A stretch of 64,000 nt of DNA. It comes from CADEDV01 sp964437415. GTDB lineage: Bacteria > Bacteroidota > Bacteroidia > Chitinophagales > Chitinophagaceae. The notes beneath the pieces were generated by a model. The model saw only the letters and a program-made list of their open reading frames with translations, did no database searches and was not told where the DNA came from. Made by a program: the position numbers and the translations under genes. Shown here one piece after another: positions 1 through 8,356 of the stretch (within the stretch, counting starts at the first letter, position 1; every line of letters begins with the position of its first letter). The stretch lies in assembly GCA_964437415.1 (NCBI GenBank), contig CAYTGN010000017.1, forward strand, positions 1 through 64,000, written 5' to 3'.

Positions 1-286
1 GCCAATACTGTGCGAAGACTTTAGTGATGTGCTATGCGGCCATTTCTGTCCATCTCGGAAATTTGTTTCACTACTGGTACAAATTATGATTGATAATCAA
101 CTCGAAACTGTACCATTCAATATTATGTTTTCTCGGGGGGCTGGCGGCAATAACACAAGGCGGAACACAAGCCAAGGGGATTTTTTGGAGGGGCGGATAA
201 GGGTATCAGCTAATGTAAATATTTTTAGGAAGCCGGCCAACGAAAGGTTTAACTTAATGCAGAACTTTTTTAGGATGAAGTTTAAA

Positions 287-305
287 TGTCTGCCTTCGGC
301 AGACA
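287..305. repeat. Short inverted repeat of the CTGCC..GGCAG type
   Basis: Two perfect 8-base arms (TGTCTGCC and GGCAGACA) are separated by TTC. Similar CTGCC..GGCAG elements occur inside cas1 (about 5129-5149) and after the CRISPR array (7859-7877). The element may fold as a hairpin, but no T-tract follows, so it is not called as a terminator. It resembles dispersed short palindromic repeats. Confidence 0.6.
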
Positions 306-336
306 GGTTGCCATTCAAACGGTAATGCCGACGGCA

Positions 337-380
337 TAATGGGTTCAGGACTTCTTTCCAGAAGCCCTTTACTTTTAGGG
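337..380 (+). repeat. Left copy of the direct repeat that brackets the CRISPR-Cas locus
   Basis: This 44-bp segment matches 7992-8034 in the same orientation at about 40 of 44 positions, including the uninterrupted stretch CCCTTTACTTTTAGGG. Inside it CTTC/GAAG can pair as a small hairpin around TTTCCA. In the right copy the same arms read CTTC/GGAG, still able to pair through a G-U, so the fold is kept. The two copies enclose tracrRNA, cas9, cas1, cas2 and array. Confidence 0.75.
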
Positions 381-528
381 TAGTTATAGTTTATAAAAAA
401 AGGCAATGCCTACACCACCAAACCCATTCTATACCGTAGAGATTTGAATTATTAAAAAAATGTACCTTAGAATTCTATTACCCGCACAGCCTTATCCGCA
501 GCCTGGAAACTATTTATTGGAGAGAGGG

Positions 529-554
529 AAAAAAAAGCCCCACCGAAGCGAGGC
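529..554 (-). terminator. Rho-independent terminator of the tracrRNA
   Basis: Read on the - strand, GCCTCGC and GTGGGGC form a 7-bp stem (two G-U pairs) capped by a UUCG tetraloop (537-554), followed by eight Ts (529-536). It ends the tracrRNA and forms its last stem loop. Confidence 0.9.
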
Positions 555-618
555 TAAAGGTTTTCACCTGCGGCATATAGCCTTATTGTGATAAGATTGA
601 GAAAAGAGATAAATCTCT
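529..618 (-). ncRNA. tracrRNA of the type II-C CRISPR system
   Basis: On the - strand, CTTTTCTCAATC (complement of 595-606) pairs perfectly with 12 bases of the crRNA-sense repeat. A 3-nt by 3-nt internal bulge (592-594) follows, then 7 more pairs including two G-U pairs (585-591). This is the usual repeat:anti-repeat anatomy recognised by Cas9. Downstream come a small nexus-like stem (GGC/GCC, 573-582), an AGGU-GAAA-ACCU stem loop (558-569) and a UUCG-capped terminator. The pairing fixes the crRNA strand as -, opposite to cas9. The 5' end is inferred from a weak promoter at 626-633. A palindrome at 606-619 (AGAGATTTATCTCT) lies near that end and may form a 5' hairpin or lie at the start site. 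Confidence 0.9.
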
Positions 619-625
619 TGAACAG

Positions 626-633
626 CAAAGTAA
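626..633 (-). promoter_or_regulatory. Possible -7 box of the tracrRNA promoter
   Basis: On the - strand this reads TTACTTTG, one base off the Bacteroidota -7 consensus TAnnTTTG. It would place the start near 615-619, just ahead of the anti-repeat. No good TTTG -33 element was seen at the expected spacing, so the call rests on one box and its position. Confidence 0.4.
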
Positions 634-684
634 AGAAAATTTTTAGTTTTAAGAAAATAAATCTCACACCAAAACCTTTTTGCT

Positions 685-3600
685 ATGAGCAAGATTTTAG
701 GGCTTGACCTTGGAACTAATAGTATTGGATGGGCTATTATTGATGATGCATTAAAACAAATAATTGATTGCGGGGTTCGAATTTTTCCTGAAGGTGTCAA
801 TAGAGATACAAAAGGAGCAGAAGTTTCTAAAAACGAAACGAGGAGAACCAAAAGACAGACAAGAAGACAGTATTTCCGAAGAAAAGTAAGAACAGCTCGG
901 CTTGTTGAAGTTCTCATTAGTAAAGGAATGTTTCCTGATATAGAGAAGATATTTGATAGTTATCCTGAGAAAAACAAACCTTCCACAAATAACTTCATAA
1001 CGAAGTTGTTTTTTTGTTTTAACCAAGTTCAACTCCATAATGACTTAAGAGAATTTTTTCAGAATAATCCTTATCACTTAAGAAAGCTTGCTATTACCGG
1101 AGTTAAATTATCCTTGATGGATTTAGGCAGAGTATTTTATCAACTATCTCAAAGACGTGGATATAAAGAAAATCTTCAATCTCCGCTTGCTGATGGAAAA
1201 ACACTTATTAAAGGCGATGCAGAGAAAGGGACATTGGGAATTGATGCTACTAAAAGCCTGATTAATGAATATGGTTCTCTTGGAGCAGGCATGGCTGCTT
1301 TATATGACAGCCATACAGAATATATTGAATCGGGTAAAGACTATAAACAAATTCCAGAAAGAATAAGGAATCGATATACGCTGCGAAGTATGTACACTGA
1401 GGAGTTTGAAAAGATTTGGGAAAATCAGTCTAAAATCTATCCTGATATATTAACTATTGAATTTAAGGAACTACTTGGACATGAAACTAAGGGAATTCTT
1501 TTTTATCAAAGAGAACTGAGGAATCAAAAGTTTTTAACCGGCAAGTGCACTTTTGAAACTGGAAAGCCAAGGGCCAGATTAAGCTCCCCATGGTTTGAAA
1601 AATACAGGATGTACCAGTTTATAAATTCAATCAGAATTGATGGCATTCCTTTAAACGAAGAGCAACGGATACTTATTATTGAAATTTTTAACTCCACTGC
1701 AGACAAAATAGCTTTTTCCGATATTAAAAAGAAGCTTAAAAAAGCTGATGGAAACTTTAATTATGAGGATAAATTAAAGATACCGGGAAATAAAACTATT
1801 GCAGGGCTCAGAAAAATATTCGGAAAAGCTATATGGGACAAAATGACTAACGATGAGCAGGAACAGGCATGGTTAATAAAATTGAATGCAATTGATCCGG
1901 AAAAGACTAAAAATTATTTAGCAACCAAATGGAGATTCGATGAAAAGCAAGTAGAAGATTTTTTTAAACTACGATTGGCAGATGACTCTGCAAGCCTGAG
2001 TACTACTGCTATAAAGAAGATACTGCCCTATCTGCAAAAGGGAAGACTCTATAATGAGGCGGTGATAATGGCTGGTGTACAAAATGCTTTTGGTGATTCA
2101 AACTGGAACAAACTGAATGATGAAGAAAGAAAGACCTTAGAAGATACAATTGAAGGGGAGATAACCCATATTCAAGGCGAGAAAATACTAGACAGGGTAA
2201 AGGAAATACTAGGCAAATCGTTTGGCTTGTCAGAAGCAAGGCTAAAGAAATTTTATCATCACAGTGAAGTTACACAGATAGCATTCAAAGGAAAATTCCC
2301 GGATAACGATAAAGAAATTCAAAAAGTAAGAAACCCAGTTGTAATTGCATGCCTCTTTGAAATCAGAAATCTTGTAAAAGAAATAATTAAACAGTATGGA
2401 ACAATTGATGAGATTAAAATTGAGTTAGCAAGAGAATTAAAGTCAAGTAAAAAAGATAGAGAATCTTATCGATTCAAGCAATATGATAACGAGGCAGCAA
2501 ATGATCAGGCAAAAAAAATACTTGATGAATATAATAAGCCCCACACCCGTTCAAATATCAGAAAAGTATTACTCTTTAAAGAAATTGAAAAAGTACATGG
2601 TAGTGCTGTGAATCCTTTTAATCCATCCCAGACTTTTCGCATTACAGATCTTTTCCATGATGGATACATACAAATTGAACATATTATACCTTATTCTGTC
2701 TCCCTTGATGACAGTATTGGTAATCTTACGCTGTGTGATGCGGATACAAACAGGGATAAAGGAGACAGAACACCTTTTCAATACTTTACAGCTAAAGGCA
2801 ATAACTGGGAAAATCTTAAGCAGCAAATATTTAAGATATTACCTTATAATAAGGCTCGTCGTTTTGTAGCGGAAACAAACCCGGTATTAGATGACTTTAT
2901 TCAAAGACAATTAAACGATACCCGGTATATCTCAAAATTCGCAAAAGAATTACTGAAGTATGTTTGTCAGAAAGTAAATGTAAGTTCTGGAGGAACAACC
3001 TCAAACCTTCGGCATTTATGGGGGCTTGATAGCATTTTGAGTCTAAAACCATTTGAAGTTTCAGAATATGATCAGGGTGAGTATTGTGCAGCAATTAATG
3101 AAAATTGGGAGCTTATTGACGGAGCAATGCGAAAATGGGAATGGAGTGAGGGAAATAAAACCAATAAAAAGAATGAAGAAGAGTTAAAAAAACTGGGTAG
3201 AGTAATTTGGGGTGTAGTCCGCAAAGGGAAATTCTACCCTAAAAAAACAAGAGATGACCATCGGCACCATGCTATAGATGCTATTACAATTGCTTGCACA
3301 AAGACCTACTTTGTGAACGAAATAAGCAGAATAAGCTCAAAGTTTACAAATTACGAGGAGTACATTCATCAGGTAGCTGATTTCCCTGAACCATGGCCCA
3401 GCTTCTTCCAGGATGCAGATAAAGCAGTAAAAAAAATCCTCGTTTCTTATAAAAAACAAGAAAAAGTACTCTCTAAAACCAGAAAGGCATTGTATGACAA
3501 AAAAACAGGTAAGCCTCTCTTTAAAAATGGTAAACGTTTATATGGGCAGGGATTAGCAGCAAGAGGAGAGTTACATGAAGCAACTTATTATGGCAAAAGA

Positions 3601-4368
3601 AGATCACCGGGCCAGGAACATCATAGTTACCATATAAGAAAGAAGTTGCAGGATCTTACCCCGGCCATGATAGGAAAAATAGTTGATTCAAATGTAAGGC
3701 AAGCCGTCATTGAAGCGATACGAAAGATTAAACCTGAAATAAATTTTACTGACAAAAAAATCGAAATCCCAAACGGGGCATTCTTTGATAAAACAGAATC
3801 AGGCCAATTAATTCCAAAAGTCTTTCTACCTAACAAAAGAGGTAACCCTGTGCCCGTTTTCAAAGTACGTATACGAAATACCAGCTCAAATGCAGTAAAA
3901 CTGAAGGATTATAATGTATGGGTAGAACCTGGAAGTAATCATCATATCGTTTTATTTGATACACCTGAGGGAAGAAAAGGCACAGTTGTTCCGTTTTGGG
4001 ATGCGGCTGAAAGAAAGAAAAACAACTTATCCCAAATAGATAAAAATGTTGAAGGTCAATTCGTAATGAGTCTTCAAAAGGGTGATATGATACTGCTTGA
4101 TGTTGATGAAACTTTAAATCTTAAAGAAATTATCGAACATAAAAATCTTTATGAACATTTATACTATTTAAGAAAAATGAGTTCAAAAGAAAAAGAAAAC
4201 GGAAAAGGATACCAAATCGAACTCGTTTTTATAAAACATACCATTTCCAATATAAATCCAGATAAAGAACGAAAAAGATCCGAAGTTCAAGGACGTAGCC
4301 CTGGCACACTCAAAGGAATAAAAGTAAAAGTTGACAATCTTGGAAAATTAATACGAGTATATGATTAA
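685..4368 (+). CDS. cas9: Type II-C CRISPR-associated endonuclease Cas9
   Basis: RNA-guided DNA endonuclease, 1227 residues. RuvC-I is at the N terminus (LGLDLGTNSIGWAI, catalytic Asp8). An arginine-rich bridge helix follows at about 50-73. RuvC-II carries Glu580 (IKIELARE). The HNH nuclease has Glu665-His666 (IEHIIPYS) and Asn689, and RuvC-III has His862 and Asp865 (HHAIDA). All catalytic positions are present, so it should be active. The Glu in place of the more usual Asp before the HNH histidine is, from memory, common in Bacteroidota Cas9s. The C-terminal part would hold the PAM-reading domain. The gene overlaps cas1 by 8 bp. By eye it is clearly more AT-rich than most of cas1 and cas2. 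No csn2 or cas4 is present, which supports subtype II-C. Confidence 0.97.
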   Translation: MSKILGLDLGTNSIGWAIIDDALKQIIDCGVRIFPEGVNRDTKGAEVSKNETRRTKRQTRRQYFRRKVRTARLVEVLISKGMFPDIEKIFDSYPEKNKPSTNNFITKLFFCFNQVQLHNDLREFFQNNPYHLRKLAITGVKLSLMDLGRVFYQLSQRRGYKENLQSPLADGKTLIKGDAEKGTLGIDATKSLINEYGSLGAGMAALYDSHTEYIESGKDYKQIPERIRNRYTLRSMYTEEFEKIWENQSKIYPDILTIEFKELLGHETKGILFYQRELRNQKFLTGKCTFETGKPRARLSSPWFEKYRMYQFINSIRIDGIPLNEEQRILIIEIFNSTADKIAFSDIKKKLKKADGNFNYEDKLKIPGNKTIAGLRKIFGKAIWDKMTNDEQEQAWLIKLNAIDPEKTKNYLATKWRFDEKQVEDFFKLRLADDSASLSTTAIKKILPYLQKGRLYNEAVIMAGVQNAFGDSNWNKLNDEERKTLEDTIEGEITHIQGEKILDRVKEILGKSFGLSEARLKKFYHHSEVTQIAFKGKFPDNDKEIQKVRNPVVIACLFEIRNLVKEIIKQYGTIDEIKIELARELKSSKKDRESYRFKQYDNEAANDQAKKILDEYNKPHTRSNIRKVLLFKEIEKVHGSAVNPFNPSQTFRITDLFHDGYIQIEHIIPYSVSLDDSIGNLTLCDADTNRDKGDRTPFQYFTAKGNNWENLKQQIFKILPYNKARRFVAETNPVLDDFIQRQLNDTRYISKFAKELLKYVCQKVNVSSGGTTSNLRHLWGLDSILSLKPFEVSEYDQGEYCAAINENWELIDGAMRKWEWSEGNKTNKKNEEELKKLGRVIWGVVRKGKFYPKKTRDDHRHHAIDAITIACTKTYFVNEISRISSKFTNYEEYIHQVADFPEPWPSFFQDADKAVKKILVSYKKQEKVLSKTRKALYDKKTGKPLFKNGKRLYGQGLAARGELHEATYYGKRRSPGQEHHSYHIRKKLQDLTPAMIGKIVDSNVRQAVIEAIRKIKPEINFTDKKIEIPNGAFFDKTESGQLIPKVFLPNKRGNPVPVFKVRIRNTSSNAVKLKDYNVWVEPGSNHHIVLFDTPEGRKGTVVPFWDAAERKKNNLSQIDKNVEGQFVMSLQKGDMILLDVDETLNLKEIIEHKNLYEHLYYLRKMSSKEKENGKGYQIELVFIKHTISNINPDKERKRSEVQGRSPGTLKGIKVKVDNLGKLIRVYD

Positions 4369-5257
4369 ACGTACTTTATCCTTTTCCAACCCTTTTCATC
4401 TCAGCATAAAACTTGAGCAACTCGTTATTTTTAATAAAGAAACAGAAGAAGAAACAACAAGACCAATTGAGGATATTGGTTATTTGGTAATTGACCATCC
4501 GCAGATCACTTTCACCAATGCACTCATGCAGGAGCTAGCCAAGAACAACGTGGCGGTAATTATCTGTGATGCTTGTCACCACCCCAGCAGTATGCTGCTG
4601 CACTTGGATACCCACCATATACAAGCACAGCGTTTCGGTGCACAGGTGGTAGCCAGTGAACCCTTAAAAAAACAACTGTGGCAGCAAACCATTAAAGCCA
4701 AGATACGTAACCAGGCCAGGGTGCTGGAACTGGCGGGTGAAAAGGCTCCTGCCCTTTACAACCTGGCGAATAAGGTTACCAGTGGGGATACTACTAATTG
4801 CGAGGCCCAGGCAGCAAGAATTTATTTCAAACAATTATTCGGCCCTTCTTTTCAACGCTTCAGGGAGGGGCCACCTCCCAACCCTTCTTTAAACTATGGT
4901 TATGCCATCATACGGGCCGCGGTGGCAAGGGCATTGGCGGGCAGCGGTCTGCTGGTTACACTGGGTATCCACCATCACAACAAGTACAACAACTTTGCAC
5001 TTGCCGATGACATTATGGAGCCATTCCGTCCGTTCTGCGACTGGCTCGTTTACCGGCAAATACATTCTGTGCCCGATTATCACAATATCACCAAAGAAAG
5101 AAAAGCTGAATTTTTGAATTTACTGCAGGCAGACTGCCTTTACAGGCAGGCAACAAGTCCATTAATGGTCGCTATGGAAACCGTCACTGCTACATTGGCC
5201 AAATGTTTTGAAGGTACAGCCAAAAAAATAGAATATCCCGAACTGCCGGTATCATGA
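4361..5257 (+). CDS. cas1: CRISPR integrase Cas1
   Basis: Metal-dependent integrase that inserts new spacers together with Cas2. It has 298 residues, the usual length for type II. The conserved metal ligands are visible: Glu148 in NCEAQAARIYF, a histidine in the HHH run at 204-206, and Asp216/Asp217 in NFALADD. The start overlaps the end of cas9 by 8 bp and the end overlaps cas2 by 4 bp, so the three genes should be translated from one mRNA. The first 120 bp are AT-rich like cas9, and the rest is noticeably GC-richer. Near the 3' end (about 5129-5149) the coding sequence contains an ACTGCC..GGCAG palindromic stretch like those found outside the locus. Confidence 0.97.
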   Translation: MIKRTLSFSNPFHLSIKLEQLVIFNKETEEETTRPIEDIGYLVIDHPQITFTNALMQELAKNNVAVIICDACHHPSSMLLHLDTHHIQAQRFGAQVVASEPLKKQLWQQTIKAKIRNQARVLELAGEKAPALYNLANKVTSGDTTNCEAQAARIYFKQLFGPSFQRFREGPPPNPSLNYGYAIIRAAVARALAGSGLLVTLGIHHHNKYNNFALADDIMEPFRPFCDWLVYRQIHSVPDYHNITKERKAEFLNLLQADCLYRQATSPLMVAMETVTATLAKCFEGTAKKIEYPELPVS

Positions 5258-5595
5258 TAAAGCAGGACAGACTAAATGCATATCGCATCATGTGGTTATT
5301 TGTTTTTTTCGATCTGCCAGTTGAAACAAAAAAGGAGCGAAAAGAAGCAGCTCGTTTTCGAAAAGACCTGATGAAAGACGGTTTCAACATGATGCAGTTC
5401 AGTGTGTACAGCCGTCATTGCGCCAGCGATGAAAGTGCATCGGTGCATATTAAACGTACCAAAGAAAAAGTTCCTGAAAAAGGACAGGTAAGCATATTGA
5501 AAGTAACCGATAAACAATACGGAGACATCATCAATATCTGGGGGGCTAAAGAAAAGCCTTTGCCTCCCGGCCCCACCCAGATGGAAATGTTTTAG
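5254..5595 (+). CDS. cas2: CRISPR-associated protein Cas2
   Basis: Small ferredoxin-fold protein, 113 residues, that bridges Cas1 dimers in spacer integration. The N-terminal strand MWLFVFFDLP carries the conserved Asp of the family, and the segment FNMMQFSVYSRHC matches the usual Cas2 pattern. It overlaps cas1 by 4 bp (ATGA). The first array repeat begins 109 bp after its stop codon. Confidence 0.95.
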   Translation: MIKQDRLNAYRIMWLFVFFDLPVETKKERKEAARFRKDLMKDGFNMMQFSVYSRHCASDESASVHIKRTKEKVPEKGQVSILKVTDKQYGDIINIWGAKEKPLPPGPTQMEMF

Positions 5596-5703
5596 AAAAC
5601 ATTTTTTGATGATCATTACATACTCAATCGTTCAATTACATCATTTTTTCCCTCGATAAATAGTGGTTAAATATATGGCACTAAAGGGTTTTAATCACCC
5701 AAT

Positions 5704-7723
5704 AGTATGTAAAAGAACTTTTCTCAATCAAACCACAACANNNNNNNNNNNNNNNNNNNNNNNNNNNNNNNNNNNNNNNNNNNNNNNNNNNNNNNNNNNN
5801 NNNNNNNNNNNNNNNNNNNNNNNNNNNNNNNNNNNNNNNNAGTATGTAAAAGAACTTTTCTCAATCAAACCACAACAGGCTCAGTAAATTTAAAGCCTAT
5901 GTATTGAGTATGTAAAAGAACTTTTCTCAATCAAACCACAACTTTTACAGGTGTCTCTGAGAAAAGATTGTCAGTATGTAAAAGAACTTTTCTCAATCAA
6001 ACCACAACCTCTACAACCTCATGCTTCACGTCTTCCGTAGTATGTAAAAGAACTTTTCTCAATCAAACCACAACATCTACCAACTCGTCCAATAGAACCT
6101 GATTAGTATGTAAAAGAACTTTTCTCAATCAAACCACAACAGAGGACCAAGGCGGGGAAATGCGTTACGCAGTATGTAAAAGAACTTTTCTCAATCAAAC
6201 CACAACCAATAATCTCTGCAACGCTGCTATTTCATTAGTATGTAAAAGAACTTTTCTCAATCAAACCACAACCCATTATCGCCTATCTCAATGAAGCTGG
6301 TGAGTATGTAAAAGAACTTTTCTCAATCAAACCACAACGCACCCGTTATATTCAACGAAGTGTTTTTAAGTATGTAAAAGAACTTTTCTCAATCAAACCA
6401 CAACAATGAAGCTGTCAACAAGTTGAAGGCCAAGAGTATGTAAAAGAACTTTTCTCAATCAAACCACAACTGCTCATGGTGGTCATGTATGGGCTTCCTA
6501 AGTATGTAAAAGAACTTTTCTCAATCAAACCACAACATATTCAGGGTCATTGATTGCAAGCTCAATAGTATGTAAAAGAACTTTTCTCAATCAAACCACA
6601 ACTACTGCACCACTATTTTGTCGCTAAAAGGAGTATGTAAAAGAACTTTTCTCAATCAAACCACAACCGTCGTCAACAGCGATTGAAAAGTTAAGGAAGT
6701 ATGTAAAAGAACTTTTCTCAATCAAACCACAACCATAACCTAATAATGGAGTAATAATATTAGAGTATGTAAAAGAACTTTTCTCAATCAAACCACAACT
6801 CAGAATATTGTTTTACTCATGCCAGAGAAAGTATGTAAAAGAACTTTTCTCAATCAAACCACAACCCACTGCACCACTATCATTTCATCAAAGGGGAGTA
6901 TGTAAAAGAACTTTTCTCAATCAAACCACAACGAACTGTGCTGATACTGTCCCTGTAATGGTAGTATGTAAAAGAACTTTTCTCAATCAAACCACAACCT
7001 TATGGGATTTTGACCTAAAAAATAATGAAGTATGTAAAAGAACTTTTCTCAATCAAACCACAACGGCCATTCATACCAGCGCAACCCACAAAGCAGTATG
7101 TAAAAGAACTTTTCTCAATCAAACCACAACTAAGTCTTATTATTTGACTTCAAAGGCACAAGTATGTAAAAGAACTTTTCTCAATCAAACCACAACTTAT
7201 TGAGTATTTTCAGAAGCGTGGATTTAGTATGTAAAAGAACTTTTCTCAATCAAACCACAACTTCCCATATGATCAGCGCTGTCATAGTTAGAGTATGTAA
7301 AAGAACTTTTCTCAATCAAACCACAACTGATCAGCTAGGCGAGTTGCTCTCGTTTCTAGTATGTAAAAGAACTTTTCTCAATCAAACCACAACGGAAGCC
7401 TGTTTGCGCAATGGTGAAATTGCAGTATGTAAAAGAACTTTTCTCAATCAAACCACAACTCTGTTCGATAATTCAACCGGCGTTCCAAAAGTATGTAAAA
7501 GAACTTTTCTCAATCAAACCACAACTGTTTTGATGGATGCCACAGGAAGGATATTAGTATGTAAAAGAACTTTTCTCAATCAAACCACAACTCTGTTCCT
7601 CTAATGCTCTTGTAAGCTTTTAGTATGTAAAAGAACTTTTCTCAATCAAACCACAACAGGTCAACGAAATGGTTTTGCGTAACCTGGAGTATGTAAAAGA
7701 ACTTTTCTCAATCAAACCACAAC
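5704..7723 (-). CRISPR. CRISPR array, at least 30 repeats, crRNAs read from the - strand
   Basis: Thirty copies of one 36-bp repeat are visible, one before and 29 after an assembly gap. The + strand form begins AGTATGTAAAAGAAC and ends AAACCACAAC; the crRNA-sense form begins GTTGTGGTTTGATTGAG. All visible copies look identical, including those at both ends. Twenty-eight full spacers can be read; nearly all are 30 bp, with a few of 29 or 31. Pairing with the tracrRNA shows that the crRNA strand is -, so transcription should enter from the 7.7-kb side, or from promoters inside the array as in Neisseria II-C systems. No degenerate terminal repeat marks the old end. Confidence 0.98.
5741..5840. 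other. Assembly gap (100 N) inside the CRISPR array
   Basis: The run of exactly 100 N begins one base after the first visible repeat and ends directly before the second. A round 100 is a conventional placeholder, so the true number of missing repeats and spacers is unknown. Confidence 0.95.
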
Positions 7724-7858
7724 GGGAGCATTGTTATCAAAGATCGTAAGAACTGAATTTGAAAGCAAATCATCCCTCCGATAAATGTCAGCCTATACTA
7801 CAAGTGGGATAGCGCCCACCCCGTGGATTTAAGAAGGGATCGAACTTATGCGTCCCTC

Positions 7859-7877
7859 CCTGCCTTAAACCGGCAGG
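7859..7877. repeat. Short inverted repeat of the CTGCC..GGCAG type
   Basis: Arms CCTGCC and GGCAGG surround TTAAACC; GGCAGG is followed by another CAGG, giving a staggered match. It is related in sequence to the inverted repeat at 287-305 and to a stretch inside cas1. Confidence 0.5.
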
Positions 7878-7991
7878 CAGGCCAGGAGGGGAAGCGGTTG
7901 ATTTTCGGGAGGCGCAGGAAAGGACAGATTAGGTATTGACATTTTGCAAATGGTATTATACCTTGGGCATGAATTTTCATAGGATAAGGTT

Positions 7992-8034
7992 TAATGGTTC
8001 GGGGCTTCTTTCCAGGAGCCCTTTACTTTTAGGG
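7992..8034 (+). repeat. Right copy of the direct repeat that brackets the CRISPR-Cas locus
   Basis: It matches 337-380 with one indel and about three substitutions. It lies 269 bp beyond the last CRISPR repeat and just before a small convergent gene. The hairpin-forming arms (GGCTTC/GGAGCC around TTTCCA) are kept relative to the left copy. Confidence 0.75.
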
Positions 8035-8041
8035 GGGAACA

Positions 8042-8269
8042 TTAACCCGGAAACTGATCTGCTTTTTTGCTGATATGCCTGGCAGCTTCAGGGGGCACCC
8101 ACCAGACATCAATTTTGAGAATGTCGGAGAGGTAATAGTATTTAAGGAGTTGCTTTTTCACCAATTCATAAACTACATTGTAATCCCTGGTGGGGTATTG
8201 CCGAAAGCCGGACAGGGGGCGGGCCCGGTCTTTTATGTAAACGGTTATTTTGAAATAGTTCATCTCCAC
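8042..8269 (-). CDS. Small hypothetical protein, 75 aa
   Basis: No family is named with confidence. The translation begins MEMNYFKITVYIKDR, a beta-strand-like start, and continues with RPLSGFRQYPTRDYN and a Tyr/Leu-rich middle (KQLLKYYYLSDILKIDVWW). The alternation of hydrophobic and charged residues looks like a real small alpha/beta protein, and I recall similar short proteins in Chitinophagaceae. Met3 is an equally good start. It is divergent from the SRAP gene and sits just inside the right flanking repeat. Confidence 0.55.
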   Translation of the reverse strand: MEMNYFKITVYIKDRARPLSGFRQYPTRDYNVVYELVKKQLLKYYYLSDILKIDVWWVPPEAARHISKKADQFPG

Positions 8270-8297
8270 CCGGCAAACCTATTTATTTTAGTTTCAT

Positions 8298-8328
8298 TTT
8301 GCCAAATTATTTAGTATTTTTATTTTTG
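8298..8328 (+). promoter_or_regulatory. Bacteroidota-type promoter for the first SRAP gene
   Basis: TTTG (8298-8301) and TATTTTTG (8321-8328, a full match to TAnnTTTG) are separated by 19 bases, the classical -33/-7 spacing of the primary sigma factor in this phylum. Transcription would start near 8334, about 20 bases before the ATG at 8357. Confidence 0.65.
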
Positions 8329-8356
8329 ATACCTTCCTGTATTAAACCAAAAGACC

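Larger units (their letters stand above)
1..528. other. Left-edge region without a convincing gene
   Basis: Short open frames exist on both strands here, but their translations have no recognisable family, no hydrophobic start and poor codon pattern, so none is called. The stretch holds an inverted repeat (287-305), a 6-bp-arm inverted repeat (ATGCCG/CGGCAT, 325-337) and the left copy of a direct repeat that recurs beyond the CRISPR array. It ends where the tracrRNA terminator begins. Confidence 0.6.
7724..8041. other. Region after the CRISPR array, no gene seen
   Basis: This would be the leader side if transcription enters the array on the - strand. No clear Bacteroidota promoter box was found close to the last repeat. 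The stretch holds an inverted repeat, CCTGCC/GGCAGG (7859-7877), and the right copy of the flanking direct repeat (7992-8034). Confidence 0.5.

Noticed and set aside
29..325. Short open frames at the left edge on both strands
   Set aside because: No family resemblance, no good start context, low-complexity composition; treated as chance.
6273..6434. Spacers at 6273-6302 and 6405-6434 share AATGAAGCTG
   Set aside because: Ten bases only, at different positions in the spacers and without further similarity; could be chance, unlike the 6603/6866 pair.
6808..7604. Two open frames across the CRISPR array, with a repeated VCKRTFLNQTTT peptide
   Set aside because: The repetition is just the CRISPR repeat read in one frame; spacers supply random linkers. 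Not a protein gene.
7460..7621. Two spacers beginning TCTGTTC
   Set aside because: Seven bases shared, the rest unrelated.
5704..7723. Self-targeting spacers
   Set aside because: Comparing spacers by eye with the rest of the window gave no match of useful length; a computed search over the whole genome would be needed.
7724..7775. Possible degenerate last repeat after the array (GTAAGAAC similar to GTAAAAGAAC)
   Set aside because: Only short blocks match and the implied spacer would be far too short (about 17 bp).
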